A stretch of 9,902 nucleotides of DNA from Acidobacteriota bacterium (GCA_030609975.1 JAUWSR010000128.1:1-9902); one strand, 5' to 3'; shown: positions 1-6,514, numbered from the stretch's first letter. Notes: a model not told the origin generated them from the sequence alone. A program made the numbers and translations.

Positions 1-316
1 CAATGATCTCATGGTCGATCTGGAGTTCGGGGCTGAGCGCAAATCTGTCCACTTTGGCCACAAATTCCTGGTTGAGCTCGTCCAGCTCGCTGTGGCGCTT
101 CTCGATGTTCTTGCTGCTGAGATCTTCCAATTTGTTGTCGTATTTATGAAAGCCTACCAGAGTGGCAGCGGTGGGATAGAATTTCCAGAAAGCATCGAGA
201 TATTTTTCTACGGCTTCCTGAAACTTCTCGTCTTCTTTGTTTTCTTGAGCCAGAAGTATCCCTGAGCTGCTGAGCACAAAAAGCACTAGGATGAGCAGTG
301 TGAGTGTTTTCCTCAT
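1..316 (-). CDS. Exported DUF885-family protein, 5' part only
   Basis: Reading leftward from ATG at 316, 105 codons stay open to the window edge, so only the N-terminus is visible. The protein starts MRKTLTLLILVLFVLSSSGI and continues to LLA-QE, a classic signal peptide with likely cleavage after Ala24, so it is exported. The mature part carries a helical segment (FQEAVEKYLDAFWKFYPTAA) followed by TLVGFHKYDNKLEDLS. The pattern 'Y-L-..-P-..-A-T-..-G-..-Y-D' is the usual opening of DUF885 proteins, alpha-helical proteins with an HExxE-type zinc-peptidase-like centre further along. The catalytic region lies outside the window, so enzymatic activity cannot be judged. A consensus SD (AGGAGG, 322-327) sits 5 nt before the ATG. 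It lies 87 nt downstream of fabH on the same strand. Family assignment rests on N-terminal pattern memory only. Confidence 0.7.
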   Translation of the reverse strand, partial: MRKTLTLLILVLFVLSSSGILLAQENKEDEKFQEAVEKYLDAFWKFYPTAATLVGFHKYDNKLEDLSSKNIEKRHSELDELNQEFVAKVDRFALSPELQIDHEII

Positions 317-321
317 TGTGT

Positions 322-327
322 CCTCCT
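322..327 (-). promoter_or_regulatory. Shine-Dalgarno of DUF885 gene
   Basis: AGGAGG on the minus strand with a 5-nt spacer (ACACA) to ATG at 316. It fixes the start of a gene whose body runs off the left edge. Confidence 0.75.
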
Positions 328-373
328 GTATCGTGTTTTATTAAACCGCAATCCTACCACAAAATCAGTGATG

Positions 374-391
374 AGGGCAACGCTTTGCCCT
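374..391 (-). terminator. Small hairpin after fabH, possible weak terminator
   Basis: On the minus strand AGGGCAA - AGCG - TTGCCCT forms a perfect 7-bp stem with a 4-nt loop, starting 13 nt after the fabH stop codon. There is no immediate T-run (the next bases are CATCACTGATTTT), so efficient intrinsic termination is doubtful. It could be an attenuating or mRNA-stabilising hairpin between fabH and the DUF885 gene. Confidence 0.3.
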
Positions 392-403
392 GCCAGATTC
401 TTG

Positions 404-1408
404 CTACCATCGGATGACAGCCGAAGCCCAAGTAAACCCTGAGCCGAAAGCTGTTAACACGACAAGGTCGCCCTCTTTGACGCGACCCTCCTTCAAGGCC
501 TCGTCGAGTGCAATAGGAATGGAAGCAGCGGTTGTATTTCCTATATGGTCGATGTTGCGTATGACTTTTTCGACCGGTATCCCCAATTTTTTTGCTACCA
601 TCAGGCTGATCCTGTCATTGGCCTGATGGGGGATGAGGTGATCGACATCCTCGATCGAAAGTTGATTTTGTGCAAGTGCAGTATTGACAGCGTCGGGCAT
701 TTTTTCCACGGCATTGATGAAAACGTGGCGGCCGTTCATTTTGGGAAAACAACGTTTGCTGTCGATCATATCGTAGCTGAAGACCGGTTTCTCCCTAGGA
801 CTGGGCACTTCCATCCATAAATCCTTGAAGAATCTTCCATCTGAAAAAAGATGGGTGGAGAGGATCCCTTTGTCCTTGTCTTCGCCTTCATAGGCTTCGA
901 GGATGACGGCCGCTCCTCCGTCGCCGAACAAGACGGCGATATCCCTGCCGTCATCGGAATAGTCTAAATTGGGAGATTGGACTTCAGCAGCTACCAGTAG
1001 AATTTTTTTATAGGTGCCGGCCTTGATGTATTGGTCAGCCACAGATAGTCCATAGATAAATCCACTGCACTGATTGCGAACATCTAATGCCCCGATAGGA
1101 AAGAGTCCGAGGTTAGCCTGGATCATTACGCCAATTCCGGGGAAATAATGGTCGGGTGAGAGCGTGGCCGCGATTATAAAATCGATCTCGGATGCGTCGA
1201 TCTGAGCATCCTCGATAGCCTTGAGTGCGGCTTGTGTACCCAGGTCGGATGCTCCAGTCCCAGGTTCTACATGATGCCGTGTTTGAATACCCGACCGTTG
1301 TTGGATCCACTCATCAGTAGTGTTTATGACTTTTTCTAGATCAAAATTTGTGACAGTCTGAGGAGGTAGGAAATGTCCGATACCGGCGATGAAACTGCGT
1401 ATAGCCAT
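404..1408 (-). CDS. fabH: 3-oxoacyl-[acyl-carrier-protein] synthase III (FabH-like)
   Basis: A 334-residue thiolase-fold condensing enzyme. FabH enzymes start fatty acid synthesis by condensing an acyl-CoA primer with malonyl-ACP in the cytoplasm. The triad is intact: Cys114 in NQCSGFIYGL, His261 in PHQANDRI and Asn291 in GNTTAAS. Also visible are the N-terminal TDEWIQQRSGI motif (about 31-41), the GRDIAVLFGDGGAAV strand-turn (154-168) and the C-terminal glycine loop FGSGFTWAS (321-329). It is somewhat longer than E. coli FabH (about 317 residues), with extra sequence around 195-225 in the substrate-pocket region, so primer preference may differ. It is not next to plsX, fabD or acpP, so it may be a second, specialised KASIII. 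The Glu before the active site typical of OleA is absent, which argues against head-to-head condensation. The start at 1408 has no clear SD, but it gives the expected FabH N-terminus. Confidence 0.9.
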   Translation of the reverse strand: MAIRSFIAGIGHFLPPQTVTNFDLEKVINTTDEWIQQRSGIQTRHHVEPGTGASDLGTQAALKAIEDAQIDASEIDFIIAATLSPDHYFPGIGVMIQANLGLFPIGALDVRNQCSGFIYGLSVADQYIKAGTYKKILLVAAEVQSPNLDYSDDGRDIAVLFGDGGAAVILEAYEGEDKDKGILSTHLFSDGRFFKDLWMEVPSPREKPVFSYDMIDSKRCFPKMNGRHVFINAVEKMPDAVNTALAQNQLSIEDVDHLIPHQANDRISLMVAKKLGIPVEKVIRNIDHIGNTTAASIPIALDEALKEGRVKEGDLVVLTAFGSGFTWASAVIRW

Positions 1409-1450
1409 TAAACTTGCATGCCTATGATAGTCTATGTTTTTGAAAAAATA

Positions 1451-1474
1451 AAGGGGTCAGGTCTTCATTTTTCA
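1451..1474 (+). repeat. Left terminal inverted repeat
   Basis: 24-bp arm exactly complementary to 1546-1569. It begins AAGGGGTCAGG and ends in TTTTTCA. Confidence 0.85.
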
Positions 1475-1545
1475 TTTTTGTTAGGATATTACCTATTATT
1501 ATATATTCTCAATGAGATCAAATATTCCCTAATAGCCCAATAATG

Positions 1546-1569
1546 TGAAAAATGAAGACCTGACCCCTT
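1546..1569 (-). repeat. Right terminal inverted repeat
   Basis: 24-bp arm, the exact reverse complement of 1451-1474 with no mismatch. The perfect identity of the arms suggests recent insertion or selection on the structure. Confidence 0.85.
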
Positions 1570-1596
1570 CTTGCTAAATTTATTTTGGCGGACTAA

Positions 1597-1602
1597 TATA
1601 AT
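1597..1602 (+). promoter_or_regulatory. Possible -10 hexamer TATAAT
   Basis: A perfect TATAAT lies 11 nt before ATG at 1614, just outside the palindromic element. The nearest -35-like sequence (TTGCTA, 1571-1576) is 20 nt away, which is longer than ideal. If used, transcription would start near 1609 and give an almost leaderless mRNA for the DsbD-like gene. The match may be chance in AT-rich DNA. Confidence 0.3.
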
Positions 1603-1613
1603 CAGTGAGGCAA

Positions 1614-2096
1614 ATGGTGCTAAAAAAGATCCTGATAACCAATTTGGTCTTTTTTACGTTTTTTGCTGGGGGATGGGGGGATGACGAAAGCCTTCTTCAG
1701 GTGAGAGCGAGTATCGTGCCTCCCCGTTTGGCTAGGGGGCAAGAAGGGGGCATTGAGTTAAAGTTTTCAGCTAAAACCGGCATCACCATCAGTCCCATGC
1801 CGGTGTTTACTATTGAGTTGGGTCCTTCCCAGGAACTGGTTTTCCCAAAAGATTTTTTCACCTCCTCGGATTTAGAGATGGAAATCCTTGAAGAAGAGGG
1901 AAAAGAATATCTCAACCTGAAGGAACCGGTGTCTATTCCCTTCACCGTGAGCCTTAATGCCAAGCGCGGCAGTCACAGGATCGAAGGCTGGGTCAAATAT
2001 TTTGCGTGCTCACTTGAAGAAGGCTGGTGTCTCAAAGAAAAAACCAAGTTCTCGGCATCTTTTTATACCTCCAACCGCATCTACGATAAAAAGTAG
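1614..2096 (+). CDS. Exported DsbD N-terminal-domain-like protein
   Basis: About 160 residues. A hydrophobic leader (LKKILITNLVFFTFFAGG) ends near WGDD, indicating Sec export. The mature part is beta-rich and follows the layout of the periplasmic alpha domain of DsbD: VPPRLARGQEGGIEL, then a 'TIELGPSQELVFPKDF' strand pair, 'SIPFTVSLNAKRGSHRIEGWVKY', then a cysteine pair. In DsbD this Ig-like domain passes electrons through two cysteines. Here Cys132 and Cys139 (FACSLEEGWC, a CX6C spacing) occupy the equivalent place. No membrane segments or thioredoxin domain follow, so it is a stand-alone domain whose redox partner is not in the window. Start choice is uncertain: GTG 1605, ATG 1614 and GTG 1617 are in frame, and GAGG at 1607-1610 fits 1617 best by spacing. 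ATG 1614 was taken as a compromise. The redox role is inferred from the family resemblance. Confidence 0.6.
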   Translation: MVLKKILITNLVFFTFFAGGWGDDESLLQVRASIVPPRLARGQEGGIELKFSAKTGITISPMPVFTIELGPSQELVFPKDFFTSSDLEMEILEEEGKEYLNLKEPVSIPFTVSLNAKRGSHRIEGWVKYFACSLEEGWCLKEKTKFSASFYTSNRIYDKK

Positions 2097-2137
2097 TCAA
2101 AAGACTGTCACCTGACTCATTGAATCCTTTGCTACGC

Positions 2138-2142
2138 AGGAG
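2138..2142 (+). promoter_or_regulatory. Shine-Dalgarno supporting small ORF at 2148
   Basis: AGGAG followed by a 5-nt spacer and GTG at 2148. It lies in an otherwise non-coding gap and is one reason to take the 31-codon ORF seriously. Confidence 0.4.
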
Positions 2143-2147
2143 ATACG

Positions 2148-2243
2148 GTGAGATCGACTCGCCCGAAGGGTAAAAAAAGTCGATTAAAACTAAAGCGACA
2201 TTGTTATCGAAGTGATTATGATGCTGCTGTAAGGTCAAGGTAA
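2148..2243 (+). CDS. Candidate 31-residue basic small protein
   Basis: GTG start, 31 codons, TAA stop. The product opens MRSTRPKGKKSRLKLKRH and ends CYRSDYDAAVRSR. About 12 of 31 residues are Lys or Arg, mostly in the first two thirds, followed by a short less basic tail with two Tyr-containing positions. Such composition suits an RNA- or ribosome-binding peptide, but I do not recognise the family. It sits 51 nt after the DsbD-like gene on the same strand and could be cotranscribed with it. It ends 57 nt before the 3' end of the convergent dehydrogenase gene. A chance ORF of this length is quite possible; the main support is the well-placed AGGAG and the strongly skewed composition. Confidence 0.35.
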   Translation: MRSTRPKGKKSRLKLKRHCYRSDYDAAVRSR

Positions 2244-2300
2244 GAATCTGAAAACATTTTGGTTACAGAAAATATCGACTTGTTTTATGAATGAATCAGG

Positions 2301-3275
2301 TTAGAGCCAATTGTGTTGTGAGTACCAACTGAGAGTCTCCTCCAGGCCTTCGGCCAGAGAATAGTTTGTACGGAATCCCAACATCTCTTCCGCCTTGTGT
2401 GTATCCGCCACCCAGGAACTCTGTCTCATTTCTGAGATCTTTTCTTTTGAGATGATCCCTGGTTGCTTTTTGAAAAGATCTACAAACTCAGAGATGAAAG
2501 CAATAGCATAGACTATTGGTAAGGAGAGCCTGATCTGCTTTGGGTTTTTGCCAAGCAACGGCGCCGCTGTTTTACCGAGTTCATCCCAAGTGTAGGGCGT
2601 GGGATCGGCGAAGTTGAAGATTTCTCCTGTTTTCAGGCCGGCATTCAAGCACATCTGCAGCCCTCGGATCAGATCCTTCACATAGCAGATACTCAGACGG
2701 TGAGAACTGGAGCCAAATGAGGGCAGGATCCCCATCTTCAGGAATTTGAAGTATGATAAAAAATCTCGCTCTCTCGGTCCGAACACCGGACCGACTCTGG
2801 CGATGATCAAGGGATAATCCTGTGCATATTTTAATGCTTCCACTTCTCCTTGGAGCTTGCTTCGGCCGTAGGGTGATACGGGCTGTGGTGGATCCGATTC
2901 CCTTACAGGATTTCCGGGCCGGCTGGGGCCGGCTGCGGCTAAACTGCTGAGATATATCACTCTTTTCGGGTGGAGTTCCTGAGCGCTCAAGGCCTGAAAA
3001 AGACTTGCTGTGCCGGATTGATTTACTGTATAATAATCAGCTGATTTGTGCGCTTTAGTCGATCCTGCGAGATGGAAGATATAGTCCAGATCGGTTGGCA
3101 GTTCAGGGATTGAAAGAAGGTCTCCCTGTAAGCTGTGGATATTCTTGCCTTCGAGCCATTTAAGATTGTGAGGATCGCGCACAAGAGCATATATCTCATA
3201 TTCGTTTTGGGCTAATAAAGAATCGATAAGATGACTGCCGATAAAGCCGGTTCCACCTGTGACAAAGACCTTCAT
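2301..3275 (-). CDS. NAD(P)-dependent epimerase/dehydratase, extended SDR; candidate ceramide-pathway ketoreductase (CerR-like)
   Basis: 324 residues from ATG 3275. The Rossmann signature TGGTGFIG (residues 6-13) starts immediately after the Met, which supports this start over an in-frame TTG at 3311 that would add 12 unconserved residues; neither has a well-spaced SD. Extended-SDR landmarks follow in order: GDLLS (51-55), the 'IFHLAGSTKAH' strand (66-76), catalytic Ser in YLSSLAAAGPS (about 110-111), Tyr136 and Lys140 in SPYGRSK, and RVGPVFGPRERD in the substrate region. The protein is cytosolic or membrane-associated; a hydrophobic stretch (LSLPIVYAIAFISEFVDLF) near the C-terminus could contact membrane. 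It is divergent from the Spt-like gene, with 103 bp between starts. Caulobacter CerR, which reduces the 3-keto group in ceramide synthesis, belongs to this same broad family, so that role is a context-based inference. A sugar-nucleotide epimerase or other ketoreductase remains possible. Confidence 0.8.
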   Translation of the reverse strand: MKVFVTGGTGFIGSHLIDSLLAQNEYEIYALVRDPHNLKWLEGKNIHSLQGDLLSIPELPTDLDYIFHLAGSTKAHKSADYYTVNQSGTASLFQALSAQELHPKRVIYLSSLAAAGPSRPGNPVRESDPPQPVSPYGRSKLQGEVEALKYAQDYPLIIARVGPVFGPRERDFLSYFKFLKMGILPSFGSSSHRLSICYVKDLIRGLQMCLNAGLKTGEIFNFADPTPYTWDELGKTAAPLLGKNPKQIRLSLPIVYAIAFISEFVDLFKKQPGIISKEKISEMRQSSWVADTHKAEEMLGFRTNYSLAEGLEETLSWYSQHNWL

Positions 3276-3366
3276 GTCCTCGATTTTAGAACAATTGTCA
3301 GGAGTGGTCAAATCCGTAGCTTTAATCCCGCAGCCGGTTCTTCAGACCATCTCTTAAATTCGATTC

Positions 3367-3373
3367 AAGGAGG
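3367..3373 (+). promoter_or_regulatory. Shine-Dalgarno fixing the TTG start of the Spt-like gene
   Basis: AAGGAGG with a 5-nt spacer (CTGTT) to TTG at 3379. This near-perfect site decides for the non-ATG start; the next in-frame ATG (3432) falls inside conserved sequence. Confidence 0.8.
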
Positions 3374-3378
3374 CTGTT

Positions 3379-4563
3379 TTGGGTTTATTTGACAAATGCT
3401 TTGAATTTACACGGGCTGAACAAGCACAGCAGATGGGGATGTATCCCTATTTCACTCCCATCCAAGCTGTAGTGGGGAACAAAGTGAAGATAGATGACAA
3501 GGATGTCATCATGGTCGGGTCTAATAACTATTTAGGTCTGGTCGATCACCCCAAAGTCAAACAAGCCGCTAAGGATGCGGTGGATAAATATGGTGTGGCT
3601 ACCTGCGGATCGCGCTTCCTTAACGGCACCCTGGATATTCATGTCGAGCTAGAAGAAAGGCTCGCTAAATTCATGCAGACCGAAGCCGCCTTAACTGTCA
3701 GCACCGGATTCCAAACCAACCAGGCGATCATCTCAACCTTGGTGGGCAAAGGGGAGGCTGTGATCACGGATAAAATGGATCATGCCAGCATCATCGACGC
3801 CTGCCGTTTGTCCTATGGTGAGGTTTATCCCTTCAAGCACAATGATATGGAGGACCTGGAACGTGTCCTCGTTTCTTTGGACAAAGATATCGGTAAACTG
3901 ATTGTTGTGGATGGGGTTTTCAGTATGGAGGGAGACCTGACAGACCTGCCCGGGGTTGTGAAACTCGGTAAGGAACATGACTGTAAGATTCTTGTGGATG
4001 ATGCCCATTCAGTAGGTGTCATGGGCAGGAACGGGCGGGGAACCGCTGAGCATTTCGGTCTGGAAGACGATATCGATCTTGTCATGGGGACTTTCAGCAA
4101 GTCGTTTGCTTCTTTAGGTGGTTTTGTAGTTGGGGATAAAAAAGTGATCTCCTATATCAAACATCATGCCCGAGCTTTGATCTTCAGCGCCAGTATCACG
4201 CCGGCGTCGGTCGCCACGGCGCTGGCAACTCTCGATATCATCGAGAATGAGCCGGAAAGACGCGAACGGCTGTGGGCTGTCACCAAAAAGATGAAAACAG
4301 GATTCCAGTCAATGGGTTATGAAACGGGCCTCACCGAGAGTCCGGTTATCCCTGTCATTATCGGCGATGATGCCAGGACCTTCATGCTCTGGAAAATGCT
4401 GCGGGAAGAGGGTATTTTTACAAATCCCGTGATCTATCCGGCGGTGCCTCGCGGGCAGGCTTTGATTCGGACCAGCTACTCCGCAACCCACAGTGACGAG
4501 GATCTGGATACTGTGCTGGCTTGCTTTGAAAAAGGGGGCAAAACGCTGGGGATCTTAAAATAA
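3379..4563 (+). CDS. spt: Serine palmitoyltransferase-like alpha-oxoamine synthase
   Basis: 394 residues, PLP fold type I. The family condenses an amino acid with an acyl thioester and loses CO2; Spt joins L-serine and a fatty acyl group to make 3-ketosphinganine, the first step of sphingolipid synthesis. Visible landmarks: GSNNYLGL (47-54), GSRFLNGTLDIHVELE (77-92), His135 in DKMDHASIIDACR (stacks on PLP), Asp207 and His210 in VDDAHSVG, the PLP lysine Lys241 in TFSKSFASLGGF, and Arg364 in ALIRTSYSATHS near the carboxylate-binding site. SRFLNGTLD and KHNDMEDLE match Bacteroidetes-type Spt better than BioF or Kbl as I remember them (Kbl usually has an RFICGT-like motif). It is cytoplasmic or peripheral to the membrane. 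It uses a TTG start with a consensus SD. No biotin or threonine-degradation genes are nearby, and the divergent SDR fits sphingolipid synthesis. Glycine C-acetyltransferase or a related synthase is the main alternative. Confidence 0.8.
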   Translation: MGLFDKCFEFTRAEQAQQMGMYPYFTPIQAVVGNKVKIDDKDVIMVGSNNYLGLVDHPKVKQAAKDAVDKYGVATCGSRFLNGTLDIHVELEERLAKFMQTEAALTVSTGFQTNQAIISTLVGKGEAVITDKMDHASIIDACRLSYGEVYPFKHNDMEDLERVLVSLDKDIGKLIVVDGVFSMEGDLTDLPGVVKLGKEHDCKILVDDAHSVGVMGRNGRGTAEHFGLEDDIDLVMGTFSKSFASLGGFVVGDKKVISYIKHHARALIFSASITPASVATALATLDIIENEPERRERLWAVTKKMKTGFQSMGYETGLTESPVIPVIIGDDARTFMLWKMLREEGIFTNPVIYPAVPRGQALIRTSYSATHSDEDLDTVLACFEKGGKTLGILK

Positions 4564-4653
4564 AAATGAAACGATATCCCGATAGGAAAGTTTTAATTTC
4601 GTAGGACGAAGTCATACATCCTATTTAATTGTGAATTCAAAAGCGAGAAAAAA

Positions 4654-6468
4654 ATGAATGGTCAAAGATATTCCAAATATATAACCGCATTGCTCTTTTT
4701 CTTTCTGATCATGTGGCAGGCCGTCGAAGCCCAACAGTTGATCATGCCCGTATCCGAGGTCAGAGCCGGCATGAAGGGCAAGGGCAAGACGGTGTTTCAA
4801 GGAAACCTAGTCGAAGAATTCGATGTGGAAATTCTTGGCGTGATAAGAAATGAGATCGGGCCTAAAAAGAGCATGATCCTGGCCAGATTGAGAAGCGACA
4901 AATTGGAGGAGACCGGACTACCCCAGGGGATGAGCGGAAGCCCGGTCTATGTGGACGGCAAGTTGATCGGCGCCGTGGCTTATGGTTATTCTTTCGCCAA
5001 GGAAGCCATAACCGGGATCACACCCATTGAGGATATGCTGGATATTGAAAAATCGCAGCCGCCTCGCGCCACTTACACCGCTCCTCGGCCCATAAAAAAA
5101 TACATGAGCCCGGAAGAACTTTTCTCTCTGCATCAGGATGTGTTTGCCCCTCTAGAACCGGCTGTGTTCGATGGACAGACTTTGGCGCCTATGCGGATTC
5201 CATTGGTGTTCAGCGGCTTTTCCTCCAGGGCCTTCGCCAAAAACAAGGACATCTATTCTCGAATGGGATTCAGTCCGGTTATGTCTGGCTCGTCACTGCA
5301 GACACAGAACGATCTGGCTGAGCCCGATATAACCCTGAAACCAGGCGACATGGTGGGAGTACAGATGATCAGCGGCGACCTGAATATGACCGCCACCGGC
5401 ACAGTCACCCATGTGGATGGCAATAAAGTTTTGGCTTTTGGCCATCCCATGTATCGTTTAGGGACGGTCGATTATGCAATGACCAAGGCCGAGGTCATCA
5501 CGATACTGCCCAATTATCAAAGCTCCTTCAAGATTTCTGTCCCAGGGATTCAAGTGGGACGGTTCTTTCAAGACCGGACAACAGGTGTTTATGGAGAACT
5601 GGGCAAGCCTCCCCGAATGATCCCGGTCAAAATCGAAATGATGAACTCCGGTCAGAATATCCGCGGCTATAACCTGAAGGTTGTCGAAGATAAATTGCTG
5701 ACACCCCTGATGCTGCACTCTGTTATTACCAGCCTGATGCTTTCCGAAGAAAGAGAAATGGGAGACCTGTCGATCGAGTTTCAAGGGAACATTTTTTTAG
5801 AAAGCGGCGACAGTATCGAGCTGGAAGACCTGTTTTCGGGGAATTTGGACAGTTCGATGTCAAATTTGGCCCAGATGCTTCTACAGATCACCTATTTTTT
5901 AACCAACAATGAATTCCGAGACCTGAGGATCCACCGCATCGATCTACGGTTGGCGGTTACAGAAGATGTCCGCATCACCTTCCTGGAAAAGGTTCTTCTG
6001 GAAAAATACGATGTATCACCCGGCGAATTTATCAATATGAAGATCTTTCTGCGTAATTTCCGGGGCCAGAGCGCTGTGCAGGAAGGAGCTATTCCCATCC
6101 CCACACTTCCTTCGGGGTCGGAGTTTTACCTGATCGTGGCTGATTCTATGACGCTCGCTCAGATCGAACGCTCACAGTACCGGACTCAAGGAATCGTTCC
6201 CCGGAACCTATCCCAGATGGTTCGTCTGTTGAGCAGTATGCGGAAGAACAATCGGATATACATCAAGATCGTAGGAGAAAAACCGGGTCTGTATTTGCGA
6301 GGTGAAGAGCTGCCCAATCTGCCGCCTTCCATGAAAGCTATGTTCGCCTCGCCAAGGGCAGCCGGTTCTGCCCCTACCGATCTCACCCGGTCCACCCTTT
6401 TCTACACACAGGTCAAGGTGCCGGCGGTGGTCCAAGGAGCAGTGGTGATCCCGCTGAAGATCAAATAA
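4654..6468 (+). CDS. Secreted SpoIVB/S55-type serine peptidase domain protein
   Basis: 604 residues. The signal peptide (ITALLFFFLIMWQAVEA, cleavage near 26/27) sends it to the periplasm or surface. Residues about 31-130 contain MPVSEVRAGMKGKGKTVF, then DKLEETGLPQGMSGSP and VDGKLIGAVAYGYSFAKE, closely resembling the C-terminal end of the SpoIVB peptidase domain. Asp82 and Ser94 fit the SpoIVB Asp/Ser positions. The histidine motif VLAFGHPM, with His264, comes about 170 residues later, followed by VGRFFQDRTTGVYGELG. In SpoIVB the His precedes the Asp and Ser, so motif order here is reversed. No PDZ domain is apparent. Residues about 330-604 look beta-rich (DLRLAVTEDVRITFLEK, KYDVSPGEFINMKIFLRNF) and I do not recognise that region. 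The gene lies 90 nt after spt and 56 nt before the propeller gene. Its SD is weak (GAG at 4645-4647). Target and activity are unknown. Confidence 0.75.
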   Translation: MNGQRYSKYITALLFFFLIMWQAVEAQQLIMPVSEVRAGMKGKGKTVFQGNLVEEFDVEILGVIRNEIGPKKSMILARLRSDKLEETGLPQGMSGSPVYVDGKLIGAVAYGYSFAKEAITGITPIEDMLDIEKSQPPRATYTAPRPIKKYMSPEELFSLHQDVFAPLEPAVFDGQTLAPMRIPLVFSGFSSRAFAKNKDIYSRMGFSPVMSGSSLQTQNDLAEPDITLKPGDMVGVQMISGDLNMTATGTVTHVDGNKVLAFGHPMYRLGTVDYAMTKAEVITILPNYQSSFKISVPGIQVGRFFQDRTTGVYGELGKPPRMIPVKIEMMNSGQNIRGYNLKVVEDKLLTPLMLHSVITSLMLSEEREMGDLSIEFQGNIFLESGDSIELEDLFSGNLDSSMSNLAQMLLQITYFLTNNEFRDLRIHRIDLRLAVTEDVRITFLEKVLLEKYDVSPGEFINMKIFLRNFRGQSAVQEGAIPIPTLPSGSEFYLIVADSMTLAQIERSQYRTQGIVPRNLSQMVRLLSSMRKNNRIYIKIVGEKPGLYLRGEELPNLPPSMKAMFASPRAAGSAPTDLTRSTLFYTQVKVPAVVQGAVVIPLKIK

Positions 6469-6514
6469 AATTGTCCAAGCTCAAATTGAAATATGGCAAA
6501 TATGAATTGGATTC

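Larger units (their letters stand above)
1451..1569. mobile_element. 119-bp palindromic element with 24-bp perfect inverted repeats (MITE/REP-like)
   Basis: Positions 1451-1474 and 1546-1569 are exact reverse complements over 24 bp (arm core GGGGTCAGGTCTTCAT). The pairing stops exactly at the outer borders (1450/1570). The 71-bp interior is AT-rich and contains an imperfect inner inverted repeat: TTAGGATATT (1481-1490) against the complement of AATATTCCCTAA (1521-1532). It has no ORF and no evident target-site duplication. From memory, GGGGTCAGGTCT-type palindromes recur in many unrelated bacterial genomes near IS200/Y1 or RAYT tyrosine transposases, so a non-autonomous element mobilised in trans is the best guess. 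It occupies the intergenic space between divergent fabH and the DsbD-like gene, 42 bp from the fabH start. Confidence 0.7.

Noticed and set aside
11..265. 84-codon plus-strand ORF
   Set aside because: It is antisense to the DUF885 gene, which has a signal peptide and a consensus SD; the plus-strand reading has neither.
545..820. 91-codon plus-strand ORF, and other ORFs inside 404-1408
   Set aside because: They are shadows of fabH, whose full catalytic motif set is on the minus strand.
2032..2238. 68-codon minus-strand ORF
   Set aside because: It starts with TTG without an SD, overlaps the 3' end of the DsbD-like gene and has no recognisable domain.
3733..4100. Two minus-strand ORFs of 91 codons each
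   Set aside because: They are antisense to the best-conserved part of the Spt-like gene, and their residue composition is typical of reverse-frame translation.
4566..4604. 12-codon ORF (ATG to TAG) just after spt
   Set aside because: It is very short, lacks a convincing SD and has no features; it most likely arises by chance.
4600..4632. Hairpin TAGGA/TCCTA between spt and the S55 gene
   Set aside because: The stem is only 5 bp with a long loop and no T-run, too weak to call a terminator.
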